Assembly: GCA_030015575.1 (NCBI GenBank)
Contig: JASDDO010000018.1
Span: forward strand, 379,373,908-379,437,907
Direction: 5' to 3'
Length of the DNA stretch: 64,000 nt
DNA from: Agapanthus africanus
Taxonomy: Eukaryota; Streptophyta; Magnoliopsida; Asparagales; Amaryllidaceae
Part shown: piece by piece, positions 46,309-57,884 of the stretch
Layout of the letters: each line of letters starts with the position of its first letter
Numbering within the stretch: position 1 is the stretch's first letter
The notes under the pieces: model-generated
Told to the model about the DNA's origin: nothing
Databases searched by the model: none
What the model saw: the letters and a program-made list of their open reading frames with translations, nothing else
Program-made: the position numbers and the translations under genes

Positions 46309-47590
46309 CACGTATGTTAACCGATAGACGGGGACTAAGTGGCGCTTTTAGTTTCATATATGAGTATCGATGGGAATATGAAGGTTTCATATTATCATAT
46401 ATTGGTTTTAACCCGAACATCTCGAATCGCTCTATAATTATGCGTTTGTATGTGTGTGTTCCGGCTGTCGGGGGTAGGCTTCTATCCTATTAAGAATGTA
46501 TAGAGCGAACACCCATCACTTGTGCTTTCAACCGTTTCGAGTAAATTTCGGCAGCACCTCCCCGCTGTTCTCCGAGTACACTGTAATAGAATAGGTAATC
46601 ATTTCAAAGCTGTGAAACAACGTTGAAATGAACATCTAATCTATCTTTGTACACGGAGAACCAGCGGAAAGGTACCGACGAAATATCTCGAAAAGGATGA
46701 AAACACAAGTGAATGAAGGCGTTTGCTTTATACATTCTTAACTTGTCCACACGGGACAAATCTATGGGTTACCATACGATTGAATTTTCTCGTCGCGTAG
46801 ACTATACGACGGTTGTTAGTATCGAGCTATACTGTCCGATATTTAACAACCTTCGTATAGTTCTAGGTCACGACGAGCATCGCACGTATGTTAACCGATA
46901 GACGGGGACTAAGTGGCGCTTTTAGTTTCATATATGAGTATCGATGGGAATATGAAGGTTTCATATTATCATCAAGTATCATATATTGGTTTTAACCCGA
47001 ACATCTCGAATCGCTCTCTAATTATGCGTTTGTTGTGTATTCTTGTTGTATGTGTGTGTTCCAGCTGTCGGGGGTAGGCTTCTATCCCATTAAGAATGTA
47101 TAGAGCGAACGCCCATCACTTGTGCTTTCAACCGTTTTGAGTAAATTTCGGCAGCACCTCCCCGCTGTTCTCCGAGTACACTGTAATAGAATAGATAATC
47201 ATTTCAAAGCTGTGAAACAACGTTGAAATGAACATCTAATCTATCTTTGTGCACGGAGAACCAGCGGAAAGGTACCGACGAAATATCTCGAAACGGATGA
47301 AAACACAAGTGAATGAAGGCGTTTTCTTTATACATTCTTAACTTGTCCACACGGGACAAATCTATGGGTTACCATACGATTGAATTTTCTCGTCGCGTAA
47401 ACAATACGACGGTTGTTAGTATCGAGCTTACTGTCCGATATTTAACAACCTTCGTATAGTTCTAGGTCACGACGAGTATCGCACGTACGTTAACCGATAG
47501 ACGGGGACTAAGTGGCGCTTTTAGTTTCATATATGAGTATCGATGGGAATATGAAGGTTTCATATTATCATCGAGTATCATATATTGGTT
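46309..47590. repeat. 0.57-0.60 kb tandem repeat, 2.2 copies
   Basis: Units start with GCACGTATGTTAACCG at 46309 and 46882 and with GCACGTACGTTAACCG at 47481; the third unit is partial, to about 47590. Periods are 573 and 599 bases. The copies are highly similar, with a few small insertions in the second. No protein is encoded consistently in the units. Confidence 0.93.
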
Positions 47591-47864
47591 TCATATTATT
47601 TATAGTTTACTTTATTATATTTAATATTTATAATTAAATATATTGATAAATAATATTTGCAACAGAGAATCAAATTACCGAAATGCCCCATTTCATCTCC
47701 AAAGCTATTTATTTCCCCTAAAACCCCTCCAAAATCCCAAAAGAACCTTATCTATCTATATCAAAAAATTGAAGCAGCAAGCAGTGCCATTTCCTTCTCT
47801 TCTCCTAAAACCCAGCTCGCCTTCAATCTCTCCAACTCATCCTAACCCCAACCCAGCCCCAGCC

Positions 47865-48090
47865 GAACCCCAACCCAACACCCAACCCTAACCCGGCCTA
47901 ACCCTAACCCCAACCCAGCCCCAGTCGAACCCCAACCCCAACACCAAACCCCAACCGAACCCTAACCCTAACCCTAACCCCAACACCAGTCGTCGAACCC
48001 CAACTGCCGATCGAACCCGTACCCTAACCCTAATCCTAACCCTAACCACAACCGATACCTAATCCTAACCCTCATCGATCGCTACCCTAA
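47865..48090. repeat. CCCTAA/CCCCAA-rich low-complexity block
   Basis: Interspersed CCCTAA and CCCCAAC units, including ACCCTAACCCTAACCCTAAC near 47961-47980. The plant telomere unit is CCCTAAA, so this is telomere-like but not canonical and not at a chromosome end. Confidence 0.85.
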
Positions 48091-48119
48091 CATCATTATA
48101 ATAATGTTTAACTAATTAC

Positions 48120-48370
48120 CTGTAGGCGACGACGGAGACGCAATCGGCGACGACGAGGGCGGTGGTGACAACGAGAACGGAGCACGGTGGCAACCACGAG
48201 ATCACTGCGCAGGCGTGGCGACGACGATTCGGCTTGGATTCGGCGACGACGAGATCACTGCAGCGCGGTGGCGACGACGATCTCGATTTGGGAAAATTTG
48301 GTTTCGCACGAGAATAAGAAAAAGAAATAATCGGCGTAGGGATCGATCTCTTAAATCCCTATTTATATGC
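48120..48370 (-). promoter_or_regulatory. TNP2 promoter and untranslated first exon
   Basis: A TATA box CATATAAATAGGG lies on the minus strand at about 48369-48357, immediately beside the right subterminal palindromes. A start near 48330 would give a first exon rich in TCGTCGCC units, ending at the donor at 48120. No ATG-led frame joins it to the transposase, so I read it as untranslated. Inferred from motifs. Confidence 0.6.
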
Positions 48371-48568
48371 CCCTACGGATATACCCGTAGGTGCTTGGTT
48401 TGAGGATCCGTAGGGGCAAACAACACTTTAAGATTTAATAAATTTTAAATAAATATTGAAGGACCGTAGAGGCAACCGTTTTGCCCTACGGATTAATCCG
48501 TAGGGCCAAACTTTAACTGCCCCTACGGATGTTATTATCCGTAGGGGCAACCCATTATTTTACTAGTG
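48365..48568. repeat. Right end of the CACTA element: TIR and subterminal palindromes
   Basis: Palindromes of the same GCCCCTACGGA type as at the left end lie at about 48368-48393, 48482-48507 and 48519-48548, with single half-sites between. The array is shorter than on the left (about 200 versus 500 bp). The outermost bases read TAGTG. Confidence 0.88.
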
Positions 48569-48571
48569 GAT

Positions 48572-49400
48572 GCACTAAATCGAGATTCTTCGTGCGTGTC
48601 AGACGCACCTGTCCTTGCTGTCAGGCATACACGTTGCCTATGACAGATGTTGTGTGCACACCCGATGCACTTAGATGTTGTTTCTGTGCGCATGTATGGC
48701 ACCTATATGGATTTTGATTTCCGTGCGCACCAGACGCACATAGCATTTATATGCATATTTTGGGATTGATTTCTTATGGAGCAGTACGTTTTTATGATGA
48801 TTGCTATGAGTTTTTGTACTGACCGTGACTAGTCAGAGGACAGTATCTGAAAATATTTTGCATGCATTGATAGTTATTGAAGGGATTTCCAAAAAGCGAG
48901 CTATAGTCTCAGTATTTACCTACGTATCTGATATGAGACGAAATGTTTAAAACAAGGAGACCCTTCTAAATTGTTTCCAAAACGGCGGAACGTACATATT
49001 AAATAAAGGATATATACATACATATATATATATATATATATAGTTATTTTCTTACAATAGACGTCCGCCACTGTGCAGTGCTGCGAGTATCGCACAGCGA
49101 TTTGAAGAAGATTTGGCATGCATTGCTTCCAGATGTTTTAATGATGTATATCATATTGATTTTCATTTTGGATTTAGACATTGTGTCTTCACCATGACTC
49201 CGATGATTGCGGGATGCTGGATGGAGTTTTGATTTTGAGTTACATGCTCATTTTTCATGGGCATGCGCTGCGCTACGATTTGTTTTATATATTTATGACT
49301 TCGGAGCCCCGACGACTTGATGGTTTTGCTTAGATATTTTAGTGTTTGGGGGGAGATTTAATTTAAACTCGGGGACCGAATTTCTTTAAGGGGGCAAGAT
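48572..49400 (+). mobile_element. Interior of element E, right part
   Basis: Continues the GCAC-rich degenerate repeat seen before the CACTA element (CAGACGCACCTG, CGCACCAGACGCAC). A (TA)n tract lies at about 49022-49042. It ends in a purine tract (TTTAAGGGGGCAAGAT) before the 3' LTR. No gene is seen. Confidence 0.75.
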
Positions 49401-51093
49401 TGTAACGTTTTGAAAATCGTTTCGGTGAAATTTCGGAAAATCGGAAAATAAGGGGATTTTCTGTAAAAAGTCAAAATACAAATATTTTTATTATAAAATT
49501 AAATATACATATTCTAGCTATGTAATTGCTAGTATTTGGTGTTTATTGAGCCACTGGTGAAATTTCAAATTTTCCGAAAAATTTTCCGAAATTTATTATT
49601 TTAATATTATTTTAAACCGTCACTAATGCATTTAATTAAGGAAAATTACAAATTGGAATGGGTTGAAACAAATTTTTTCCATCATAACACATTAAACAAA
49701 ATTTTAACACGTTGTTTTTGAAATGAAATGATATTGCCAAACGGTTTTAGAAATATCGAAGAAAAAAGGCTTAAAAATAAAACAAATATGATATAATTAA
49801 AGAGTTAGGTGTTAATGTGAGTATAGGGCAAGGTTAATTATCTTTTTCTCACCCACCCACTCACTTTTCCTGCCAATTTCTGGCCGAATTCAGCCCCCCC
49901 ATTCTCATCTCTTTCTAGAAGGGAAAAAAAGAGTAATGAAAGCAATAAAATATTAAGGTATGGTGTTAGGTAATTGTGGTGGACTTCTTGACCCCATTCT
50001 CTCTCCAATCACCTCACACCCTCTTCCCCTCCCCATTTGGCTGAGCCCCATTCTGCAGCAGCCCCTCTTCATGTCTCCACTTCTTTTCTCTTCAAAATCC
50101 TTCCATTTTGCTTCAAGAATCAATCCAAAGTCTCACAATTTCATCATTTATCCTTTACCCAATATTCTTTGACCCAAAGTGGTTTGGATTGAGGAGCAAG
50201 AGAGCATTTTGAGAGGCTAGATTTCATGTTGATCCATGGTTCATGAGGTATAATTTTAACCTTATACTTATATTGTTGTTTAATTGCTTCAATGTTAACA
50301 ATTTAGATGTTTAATTGGGTTTTATTGCAAGTTTGGAAAATTCAAGACTAGGGTTTGAATTTAATTAGGATTTTTATCATTAGTTTATGGTTGTAATGAG
50401 GAGATTAACATGTAATTGTATACAAAATCTAAAATGGTTACTACTTGCTAATTTGTTAATTTAAAATTGTGATAATTATGCTAATTTGCTAACTAAGTTT
50501 TTAAAATTGGTTTAATAATTGGGATTAAAAATGTGATTTGGTTTTTCATGACTTCATTAATATTATAAAATGTAGTTTAATACTTTAGTTCATGAAAATC
50601 CAAGCTAAATTGTTGTTTGTGTATTTTTACTATAAAATTGTTAAAATTGGGTATTTTGTAAACTAGAATTTTGGGGTTTATGGAATTTAATGAGATTAAA
50701 TTATGGGAATTGTTTTTATGACTTATTTAAGATATTTAATAAGTATTATGGTCGCTAGATTTGTTTAAACGTCGAGTTTTGTACTAAAACGAGTAATTTT
50801 TGCTTGCTAGATTTTCGGAAAAATGGCTTTTAAGGTGAATTTGGGGTTTTTGTGAATTCTAACCTATTTTATATTATAATTAGTGTTCGTGAATGCGCAA
50901 ATGAGAGTGTTTGGGTTTTTATCGATGGTTTGAAGTTTGTACATCGACATCGAGGGTTGGTTTGGCTATTCTTGCCTGCGTAGGCGATAGGTTTTGACCT
51001 ATGCGTGATACTCGTGCCGATTTGATTTTCGTATGCCGTTTCGATTTTGAATTTGGTTTTAATGCGATACGGTGCGTTATGATATGTAGGTAC
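49401..51093 (+). repeat. 3' LTR of element E, first part
   Basis: Starts TGTAACGTTTTGAAAATCG after the purine tract. A CT-rich stretch at about 49840-50200 (CACCCACCCACTCAC, then pyrimidine-rich) followed by ATGAG|GTATAA near 50246 looks like a transcribed leader with a possible splice donor. That reading is uncertain. The LTR is cut at 51093 by solo LTR F and resumes at 52992. Confidence 0.85.
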
Positions 51094-52986
51094 TGTAAGT
51101 CGATGTAGTACACCCCAGTTCTTGTGGGGAGGCGGAATTTTCAAAAACGATCAAGTTTAAAGAACGAACATCGACTAACCGCTTGAATCGAAGCTAAACT
51201 ATAAATAACCGTACACAAAGAGTTTCTTATCTAAGTGTTTAGGGATTATACCGAATGAAACTAGTCCTTCGTCTTTACGATCTCCTTGTTCTCCTCGGCC
51301 TTCTCTAGGTAGTAGACGATCCACCCGAGAGCAAAACTCCAAGCTAAACCTCTAATCTTGAGGTAACTAATCTACTTTGATTGCTAATCAAAGAAGAGAG
51401 GATGATATAGAGTGAAGGTAATGGATGTTTAAGTCTAACTAAACCTTTTATCTCAACATATGAGGATTAAGGATTAGTCTCTTGAAGATGAGAGCTTGAG
51501 GAGAGAGAATGTGAGATGAGATAATGAGATGAGAGAGAGTGTATCATAATATATTATGAAGCATTCTTATTTTAGAATAATGAATAAAAGAAATGAATAA
51601 GCATGCTTCATAAATGAAAAGAGGTGATTCACTAACATGAGTCATTAAGCATTTATGGTGCATTAATGACCATGATGAATCACCCTCATGACTCACTAAT
51701 CTTATCCAAAGCTTATGTCACCTTAACCTCCTTAGTCACATCTTCTAGAAGCTTCTCGTACAATTACGAGAACGCCCCTCCAATCCGCAAAAATACGGAA
51801 AAACTTTAGACTGTAAAAATCCAATAACCGGATACCAGTAACTGGCTTAAACCAAAGCCGACTGGTAAAAACTGTCCGAAAGTCGTACGTGCGTGAACGC
51901 ACGTATGCGTCCGAACCCTTTGTCGCAAAACCATGCGACCTCTATATCGTTTCGCCTGGAGTAGGAAACTCTCTGTGTGGGACTCTAGAGACTCGACTAC
52001 TACGCTGGCAGTGGGTTTAACCACAGACCGCAAGCGGCACTAGCTGTACGTAACGGTCCCCAGGTAGTTGTCGATAAGAAGGCCGATGAGGAAACCCATC
52101 CGAACTCCTACTGAGTCTGATGTGACAATCTCCATACAGTCCGGTCCGTTCGTCCAAGACTATCGCATATCGGGCCTAGGGGGGCGGCAAGCGTCAGTCC
52201 CCTAATAGCGGTATAAGTCGTGTCGGAGTGAAGCCCATTACACCCTGAGAAACTACTGGAACCTACCAGTAAATCTCGCTTGCCCTGGCCAGGGACTTTG
52301 CGTAATGGCTCTCCGACACAGCACGATATCTACTCCCAATACCGGGAGGGACGAATCCTGTCTAACCTCCACTGCCTCCAAGTGCTCGGGACTGCACCCA
52401 ACTGCAACCTGTTTGCATGACTCATTTGAGCCGTGGTAGGGTAGCAATCTAAGAACAGTGGGACACACTCGAGGCGAAGTAGCAGTGTCAAGTCTGCGGA
52501 CTACGCTGTACTCATGTCACCTGGGAACTGCTCACTGACGACTGGTATCAAACCAACCAACAGTTCCCCGTGAGTCCTGTCCGGTGTACCCGTAACCTAA
52601 CGAGCACCTGCATACTATCTCCAGTACGACGTACTGACGGCTGTGGGACAGACCATCTCCCCAACTGGGATGAGAAGCGTACACACTAGTCTACTCCGGA
52701 TATCGATGCTCTGTCTCGATAATCCAACGACCAGGGACCTGAAAAAGGATGTGCTTGTAGACTACCCAGCCCCCACTAGTGTGACTGCCATCACAACGCT
52801 GGTAGACAAGCAAGATCCTAAGAGCTCTATCAATACGTACACTAACATATTAAGATAGAAAAACCAAGTAGCATACTACCATGTTTAGCAAGACTGTTAT
52901 ATACATGTGAATATCCCAAGCTTCCATTAAGTAATATACAAACTAGTATGATACAGTAATGGCCTTCTAGGGCATAAACACTAACA
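51094..52986 (-). repeat. Solo LTR F (copia, same superfamily as B, C and D)
   Basis: A single 1893 bp LTR on the minus strand, ends TGTAAG at 51094 and CTAACA at 52986, flanked by GGTAC at 51089-51093 and 52987-52991. It is related to the LTRs of B, C and D (shared blocks such as GCCGCTTGCGGTCTGTGG, inverted here) but clearly diverged. The perfect target duplication shows that recombination between the two LTRs of one element removed the interior. Confidence 0.92.
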
Positions 52987-52991
52987 GGTAC

Positions 52992-55776
52992 CCCATGTGG
53001 ACTTCGAGACGACAAGCAAGCGCGTGGCGACGTCGGCACCGGCGAGCGAGGACCAAGTGAGTAGATTTATATCTACGGGGAGAAGTCGGGTGGATGGCGT
53101 ATAGCACCCCCGCAGTTCGTGGTGATGTGTACGAATGCGTATACACACATATATTGATTATATATTGTTTGAGGTTATTGATGCTAAATATGGATATTTG
53201 GTGTGCTTGGATGATTTAGTGTCGCGAAACCCTAGAGTAGTGGTCACATCACACATGCACACACACACCCATACTTGCATTCATTCTTCTTTCATATAGC
53301 TTATATGGGATTCTATATAGTTATGTGTTCACATGGGTATAGGACTATGTGTTCATATACTGGATTTGAGATGAGTCGATGAGATTTGAGTTGAGGCCGT
53401 GAGATCGGTGATATAGCAGGATTCGTACTTGAGATACATCCTGATGTTATAGCGGATCTTTGGATGACAATGCCATGTGAATAGTGATATTAGTAGTGTA
53501 CTAGACGTAGGTCAGTACCCCAGATGATGATCTTGATAAAGAGGAGACCAGATGAACAGTGTGATGAGTATGATATTGACCCGTACCCAGATTTGGGGAT
53601 GCCGTACGATGGATTTACGTACGAGCTATATATTGATGATTGATCCACACTCTTGACTTGGGATGTCTGATTATAGATATGGTATCGGATATGATATTAT
53701 TGAGGTGGGATCACCGACTAATATATATACAGGTATGTATACGTATCGACTCAGATGTTAGGCGATTTCCTTACTTGTTAGTTCAGCCGTATAGTTTAGT
53801 TTAGTTGTTAGACTAGATTAGACTCCTACCTATTTCAAAACTAACGAATCGTGGGTATTTTAAAAGACAGGTCAAGGGATTCTACGGATATTTCAAAAGA
53901 CGTATCTTTTCTTAAAAACACCGTAGACCTTATTTTCAAAACACCGCGATTCGTGTTATTTCAAAAGGCACTATTGTAGGACTTATATTAGGGTAATGCA
54001 GTTTAGTTATCGTTGTGTCTAGTATTCCGCTCATTATTGCTGTTCGCTCCGCATTGCATACTTATATTATAATTTCTTATTGCATTGTTGATATCATACT
54101 GTTAGGACACCAGCACCATTACCGATGATGAGTATGTACCACGTACACTTACTTGCCGGCTCACACACATCTTCATCGGTAATTGCCATGTCACGTACAC
54201 CTTAGAAAATATTATTGCTTGACTTAGCTTGTTAGTTAGTAATTTGACATGATATTAGTGTACCTGCTTTATATGCCAGCTTAACATTGTAGTTATTACT
54301 TGTCACTTCATGCATACTGTTATTCATTGTTATGCCGCATTCATGGATTCTTATGCCTATATTCATGGTTTTACATGCTATTGATGATTTGGATTCAGAT
54401 TTCCATGAGATTTTCTGGATTTGGGGGTAAAACCGCAAAACTTATATAAACTGCTTTCTCTCCTTTTAAATAAAAAGTGCGGTTTTTCCCATGATGTATG
54501 AGTCGTCCACCATGAGTTTGCTGATGGATTTCGAGACCCGATTCAAGGAGTGGAGGAACCGTTTCGGGTACATGGTGGGTCCGGTGCGGTACCCCGGGGC
54601 AAGAGGATCGTGTTGTTGATGTTGAGCCTGGCAGGGGAGCACTACCGACCGGTGATTTTACCCGACGCGTCGGATATCCGGAGGATACCGTCGTGGTATT
54701 AAGATGGATGGTAGGGGCCGGTCTGGACTGACGGCGCCCTATATATTGTGATTGAGACATTGGGATTTTGAGATATTGAGGTACAGAGATTGTGACACAG
54801 AGATATCGAGATATTTGGACACTTGTTTTGTATCGATGCTGGGCACTGTTTTATGCTGATTTCATTCATGGCACCTCATTTTTAAAATACAGAAATCTCA
54901 CTGATTTATGAAAGAAGTTTTCTTCAGTACATGCATTCTGTTTCATGCATTCATACATCATCCATATGATACATTGCTACCTGAGGCACTGACACGGGCA
55001 CATGGGATTACACTTGGGTTAGATAGTTGCCCTAACCATGGTTATGAGTTGCTGGTTATATATTTGAGGATTATATATTATGATCGTATGACCTAGGATT
55101 GCGTCATACATGCGATTTCTATTCGTAAATGTTTTTCTATTCACGAGTTGGCAACTCACCCCCGTTGTGCCCCAGGTTCTTGCAGGATTGCTGTATAGGT
55201 TTCATTACGGTTTTGCGGGCACAGTTTCGTTCGGGTGACTTACTAGTAGGTGGGTTTATTGGTATCGTACCCATCATATTACCTTGTATAATATTATTCA
55301 GTTGTATCTAGTAAATTCCATCAACCAAACATGTATTTATTTCAGAGATAGAGACCAGTGATGTTATTCTTTCGACCTTAGAGTCGCGCGTTATATTTCT
55401 GTGGATTTCTTGTGGTTTTGAGTTTCCTTTTGAGTTTTTGATCCTCGCCCTTGGTGTTGTATATTATATTTCTTGTGTGGTTGTGACCGTCGATTGACGA
55501 AGAGCTAGCTCCCGCTTGGGGATGCCTTTTATTGATTTCATATACTATTCATGTTGTATCCCGTTTGGGGGCCAGTATTTACAAAGGAGACTCTGCCGAA
55601 ATTTTCAGGAAATATTTGATGTTTTTAAAACCGCATAATTCGGTTTATGCTATTAAAACTACTTGATTTTAAATTGGTTTTCCTTCACTCTACTACTTTT
55701 CTTGGTTTGGATTTCTGGGTTTTCGGCTTACTTAGATTACGTACGCCTTGAGACGTTTCGTAGTTTAAGTGCCGGT
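52992..55776 (+). repeat. 3' LTR of element E, remainder
   Basis: Resumes after F and from about 53056 matches 34107-36826. It stops at TGCCGGT where D is inserted; the 5' copy shows that only ~27 more bases follow, and these lie beyond the right edge. Confidence 0.88.
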
Positions 55777-57870
55777 TGTTAGTGTATATGCCCTAGAGGC
55801 CATTACTGTATCATACTAGTTTGTATATTACTTGATGGAAGCTTGGGATATTCACCTTGTATAAACAATCTTGCTCAATATAGTAGTATGCTACTTGGTT
55901 TGTTTCTACTTCAATGTGTACTTGTGTTTATTTCAGTATATCACTTATACGCATTAGTGGAGCCCTTAGGATCTTTGCTTGATTACTAGCGTTGTGATGG
56001 CAGTCACACTAGTGGGGGCTGGGTAATCTATAGGCACATCCTTATACAGGTCCCTAGTCGTAGGACTATCGAGACAGGGCATCGATACTCCGGAGTAGAC
56101 TAGCGTATGCGCTTCTCATCCCAGTGTGGGAGATGGTCTGTCCCACAGCCATCAGTACGTCGTACTGGAGATAGTATACGGGTGCTCGTTGGGTTACGAG
56201 TACACTAGACAGGACTCGTCGGGAACTGAAAGGTTGGTATTATACCTATCGTCAGTTATCAGTTCCCAGGTGACATGAGTACAGCTTAGTCCGCTGACTT
56301 GACACTGGCACTTCGCCTCGAGTGTGTTCCCACTGCACTTTGATCACTACCCTACCACGGCTCAAAGGAGTCGTGCAAACAGGTGGTGGTTGGGTGCAGT
56401 CCCGAAGCACTTGGAGGCAGTGACGGTTAGACAGGATTCGTCTCTCCCGGTATTGGGGGTTGACATCGCGCTGTGTCTAGGAGAGCCATTACACGAGTAG
56501 TCCCTGGCCAGGGCAAGCGAGATATACTGGTAGGTGCCAGTGTTATCTCAGGGTGTTTCGGGCTTCACTCCGACACGACTTGTACCGCTATTGGGGGACT
56601 GACGTTTTACCGCCCCCTAGGCCCGACATGCGATGTATCAGACGAACAGACCGGACTGTACGGAGAATGTCACATTCAGACTCAGTAGGAGTTCAGATGG
56701 GGTTTCACCTCGTCAGCCTTCTTGTCGGCATCTACCTGGGGACCGTTACGCACAGCTAGTGCCGCTTGCGGTCTGTGGTTAAACCCACTGCCAGCGTAGT
56801 GTCGAGTCTTTAGAGTCCCACACAGAGGGTATTCGCCTCTGGGCAAAACAGAGTAGAGGTCGCATGGTTTTGCGACAGGGTTCGTTCTCATCCGCGCACT
56901 TGTGCACGTTTGGAGTCCGGACGGATTATACTGGCAGGCTCTGGTTTGAGCCAGATACTGGTATATGTTTTGGGGTTGCTTTTATCTCTTGGTATTCTTG
57001 TTCCTCGGAACGAGAATGCAGGTGTGTATGCACAGTTGCTTGAGGCGGAGGATGAGGTATTTCATTAGGGTTTCGGAACGGGTGCGTATGCACAGTTGAC
57101 AGTCGTCTTTTTCCAAACCCTAATGGATTTGTATTATATCAATTAATAATATATAATAAAATGAAATTGTGTCATGGTTGGTTTTTGTTGACTTGTTGAC
57201 CATGGTTGACTTGTTGACCATGGTTGAAGTTTTGACCATCATCATTACAAAAGAAAGATGCTCTTTGATTCTAGCAAATTCATTTAATGTTTGAAATGAT
57301 AATGGTCATTCTAAAACTTTCCATCAACCTTTTCATTTTCATTATTATTATTATTGATAATTCTTTTTCTTTTGCATTATGGTTGCAAGAAAGAAAAAGG
57401 ATAGCTCATTCTATCATATTCATTCTCTCTCTTCACTTCATCTTCTTCTTCCTCTAGCTAAAGAGAAACCTTCTCATGTGTTGAGAATCCTTCTCTTTAA
57501 AAAGAAAAGCACCCCTTAGACACTCTCTATTCATTCTAGGTTCAAAGTTTTAGCAAGCCGGAAACCCTAGTTCACTCAAAGCACGAGGAAGAGCCCAAAG
57601 GTTGAACTCTCGAGGTGGATCCATCTTCGACGGAAGAAGGCGACAAAAAGAGAACCATCAACCTCTACAAAGTTTGAAGAAGAAGGAGTTCAAGTTTAGG
57701 TATAACCATCTTCATCCGAGTAGCTAACTCTCTTTAGCTAAGTATGCTAGTTTTAGTTTAGTTAAAGATCCCGACTTTGCTTAGTCCATGTTGCCCCTTG
57801 CGCTAAAAATTTGATTTTTATACCGTTTCCGCCTCCCCGTAAGAACCGGGGGTCGCAACGTGGACTTACA
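55777..57870 (+). repeat. 5' LTR of copia element D
   Basis: 2094 bp from TGTTAGTGTATATGCCC to ACGTGGACTTACA. A W-box cluster (five TTGAC cores in ~60 bases) lies at about 57187-57236. A short inverted repeat TCTCATGTGTTGAGA near 57472-57486 is also present in the LTRs of B and C. Confidence 0.94.
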
Positions 57871-57884
57871 GTGGTATCAGAGCC
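57871..57884 (+). other. Primer binding site of element D (tRNA-iMet)
   Basis: GTGGTATCAGAGCC directly after the 5' LTR. Confidence 0.93.

Larger units (their letters stand above)
46177..48119 (-). other. Predicted intron before the TNP2 start codon
   Basis: On the minus strand CCTACAG|GTAATTAG at 48120/48119 is a good donor, and a pyrimidine-rich TTATTCAG at 46177 is a good acceptor just six bases before the ATG. The ~1.94 kb between holds the 0.57-0.60 kb tandem repeat (46309-47590), an AT-rich stretch and a CCCTAA/CCCCAA-rich block (47865-48090). Inferred from splice motifs only. Confidence 0.55.
38847..48568 (-). mobile_element. CACTA (En/Spm-type) DNA transposon, complete ends
   Basis: A 9722 bp element with CACTA at 38847 and TAGTG at 48568, flanked by a three-base duplication GAT (38844-38846, 48569-48571). 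Removing it and one GAT restores a continuous repeat motif in E. The terminal inverted repeats share CACTA and GGGTTGCCCCTACGGAT over about 31-32 bases, with several mismatches near the tip. Palindrome-rich subterminal arrays lie inside both ends. Two genes read leftward, TNP2-like (42602-46176 plus an upstream exon) and TnpA-like (39637-42489), so the 5' end of the element is on the right. TNP2 carries in-frame stops, so this copy is unlikely to be autonomous, but its ends look usable. Confidence 0.95.
34107..55776 (+). mobile_element. Gypsy-like non-autonomous element E (LARD type), host of the other insertions
   Basis: This LTR element extends beyond the window on both sides. The 5' LTR remainder is 34107-36853 and the interior is 36854-49400 (about 2.8 kb without the CACTA element). 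The 3' LTR is 49401-51093 plus 52992-55776, nearly complete. Adding the last ~27 bases seen only in the 5' copy gives an LTR of about 4.5 kb. The primer-site-like TTGGTATCAAAGCG follows the 5' LTR and a purine tract (AAGGGGGCAAGAT) precedes the 3' LTR. No protease, reverse transcriptase or integrase is recognisable. Huge LTRs with a short non-coding interior fit the LARD class. The overlapping LTR parts differ at about 2.4 %. Confidence 0.85.

Noticed and set aside
47643-47891. Small plus-strand gene with a UTR-like start (82-residue frame)
   Set aside because: Low-complexity Pro/Asn-rich translation of the CCCTAA/CCCCAA block; it lies in the predicted TNP2 intron on the opposite strand.
47865-48090. 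Telomere or interstitial telomere remnant
   Set aside because: The units are mixed CCCTAA and CCCCAAC rather than CCCTAAA, the block is short and it lies inside a transposon.
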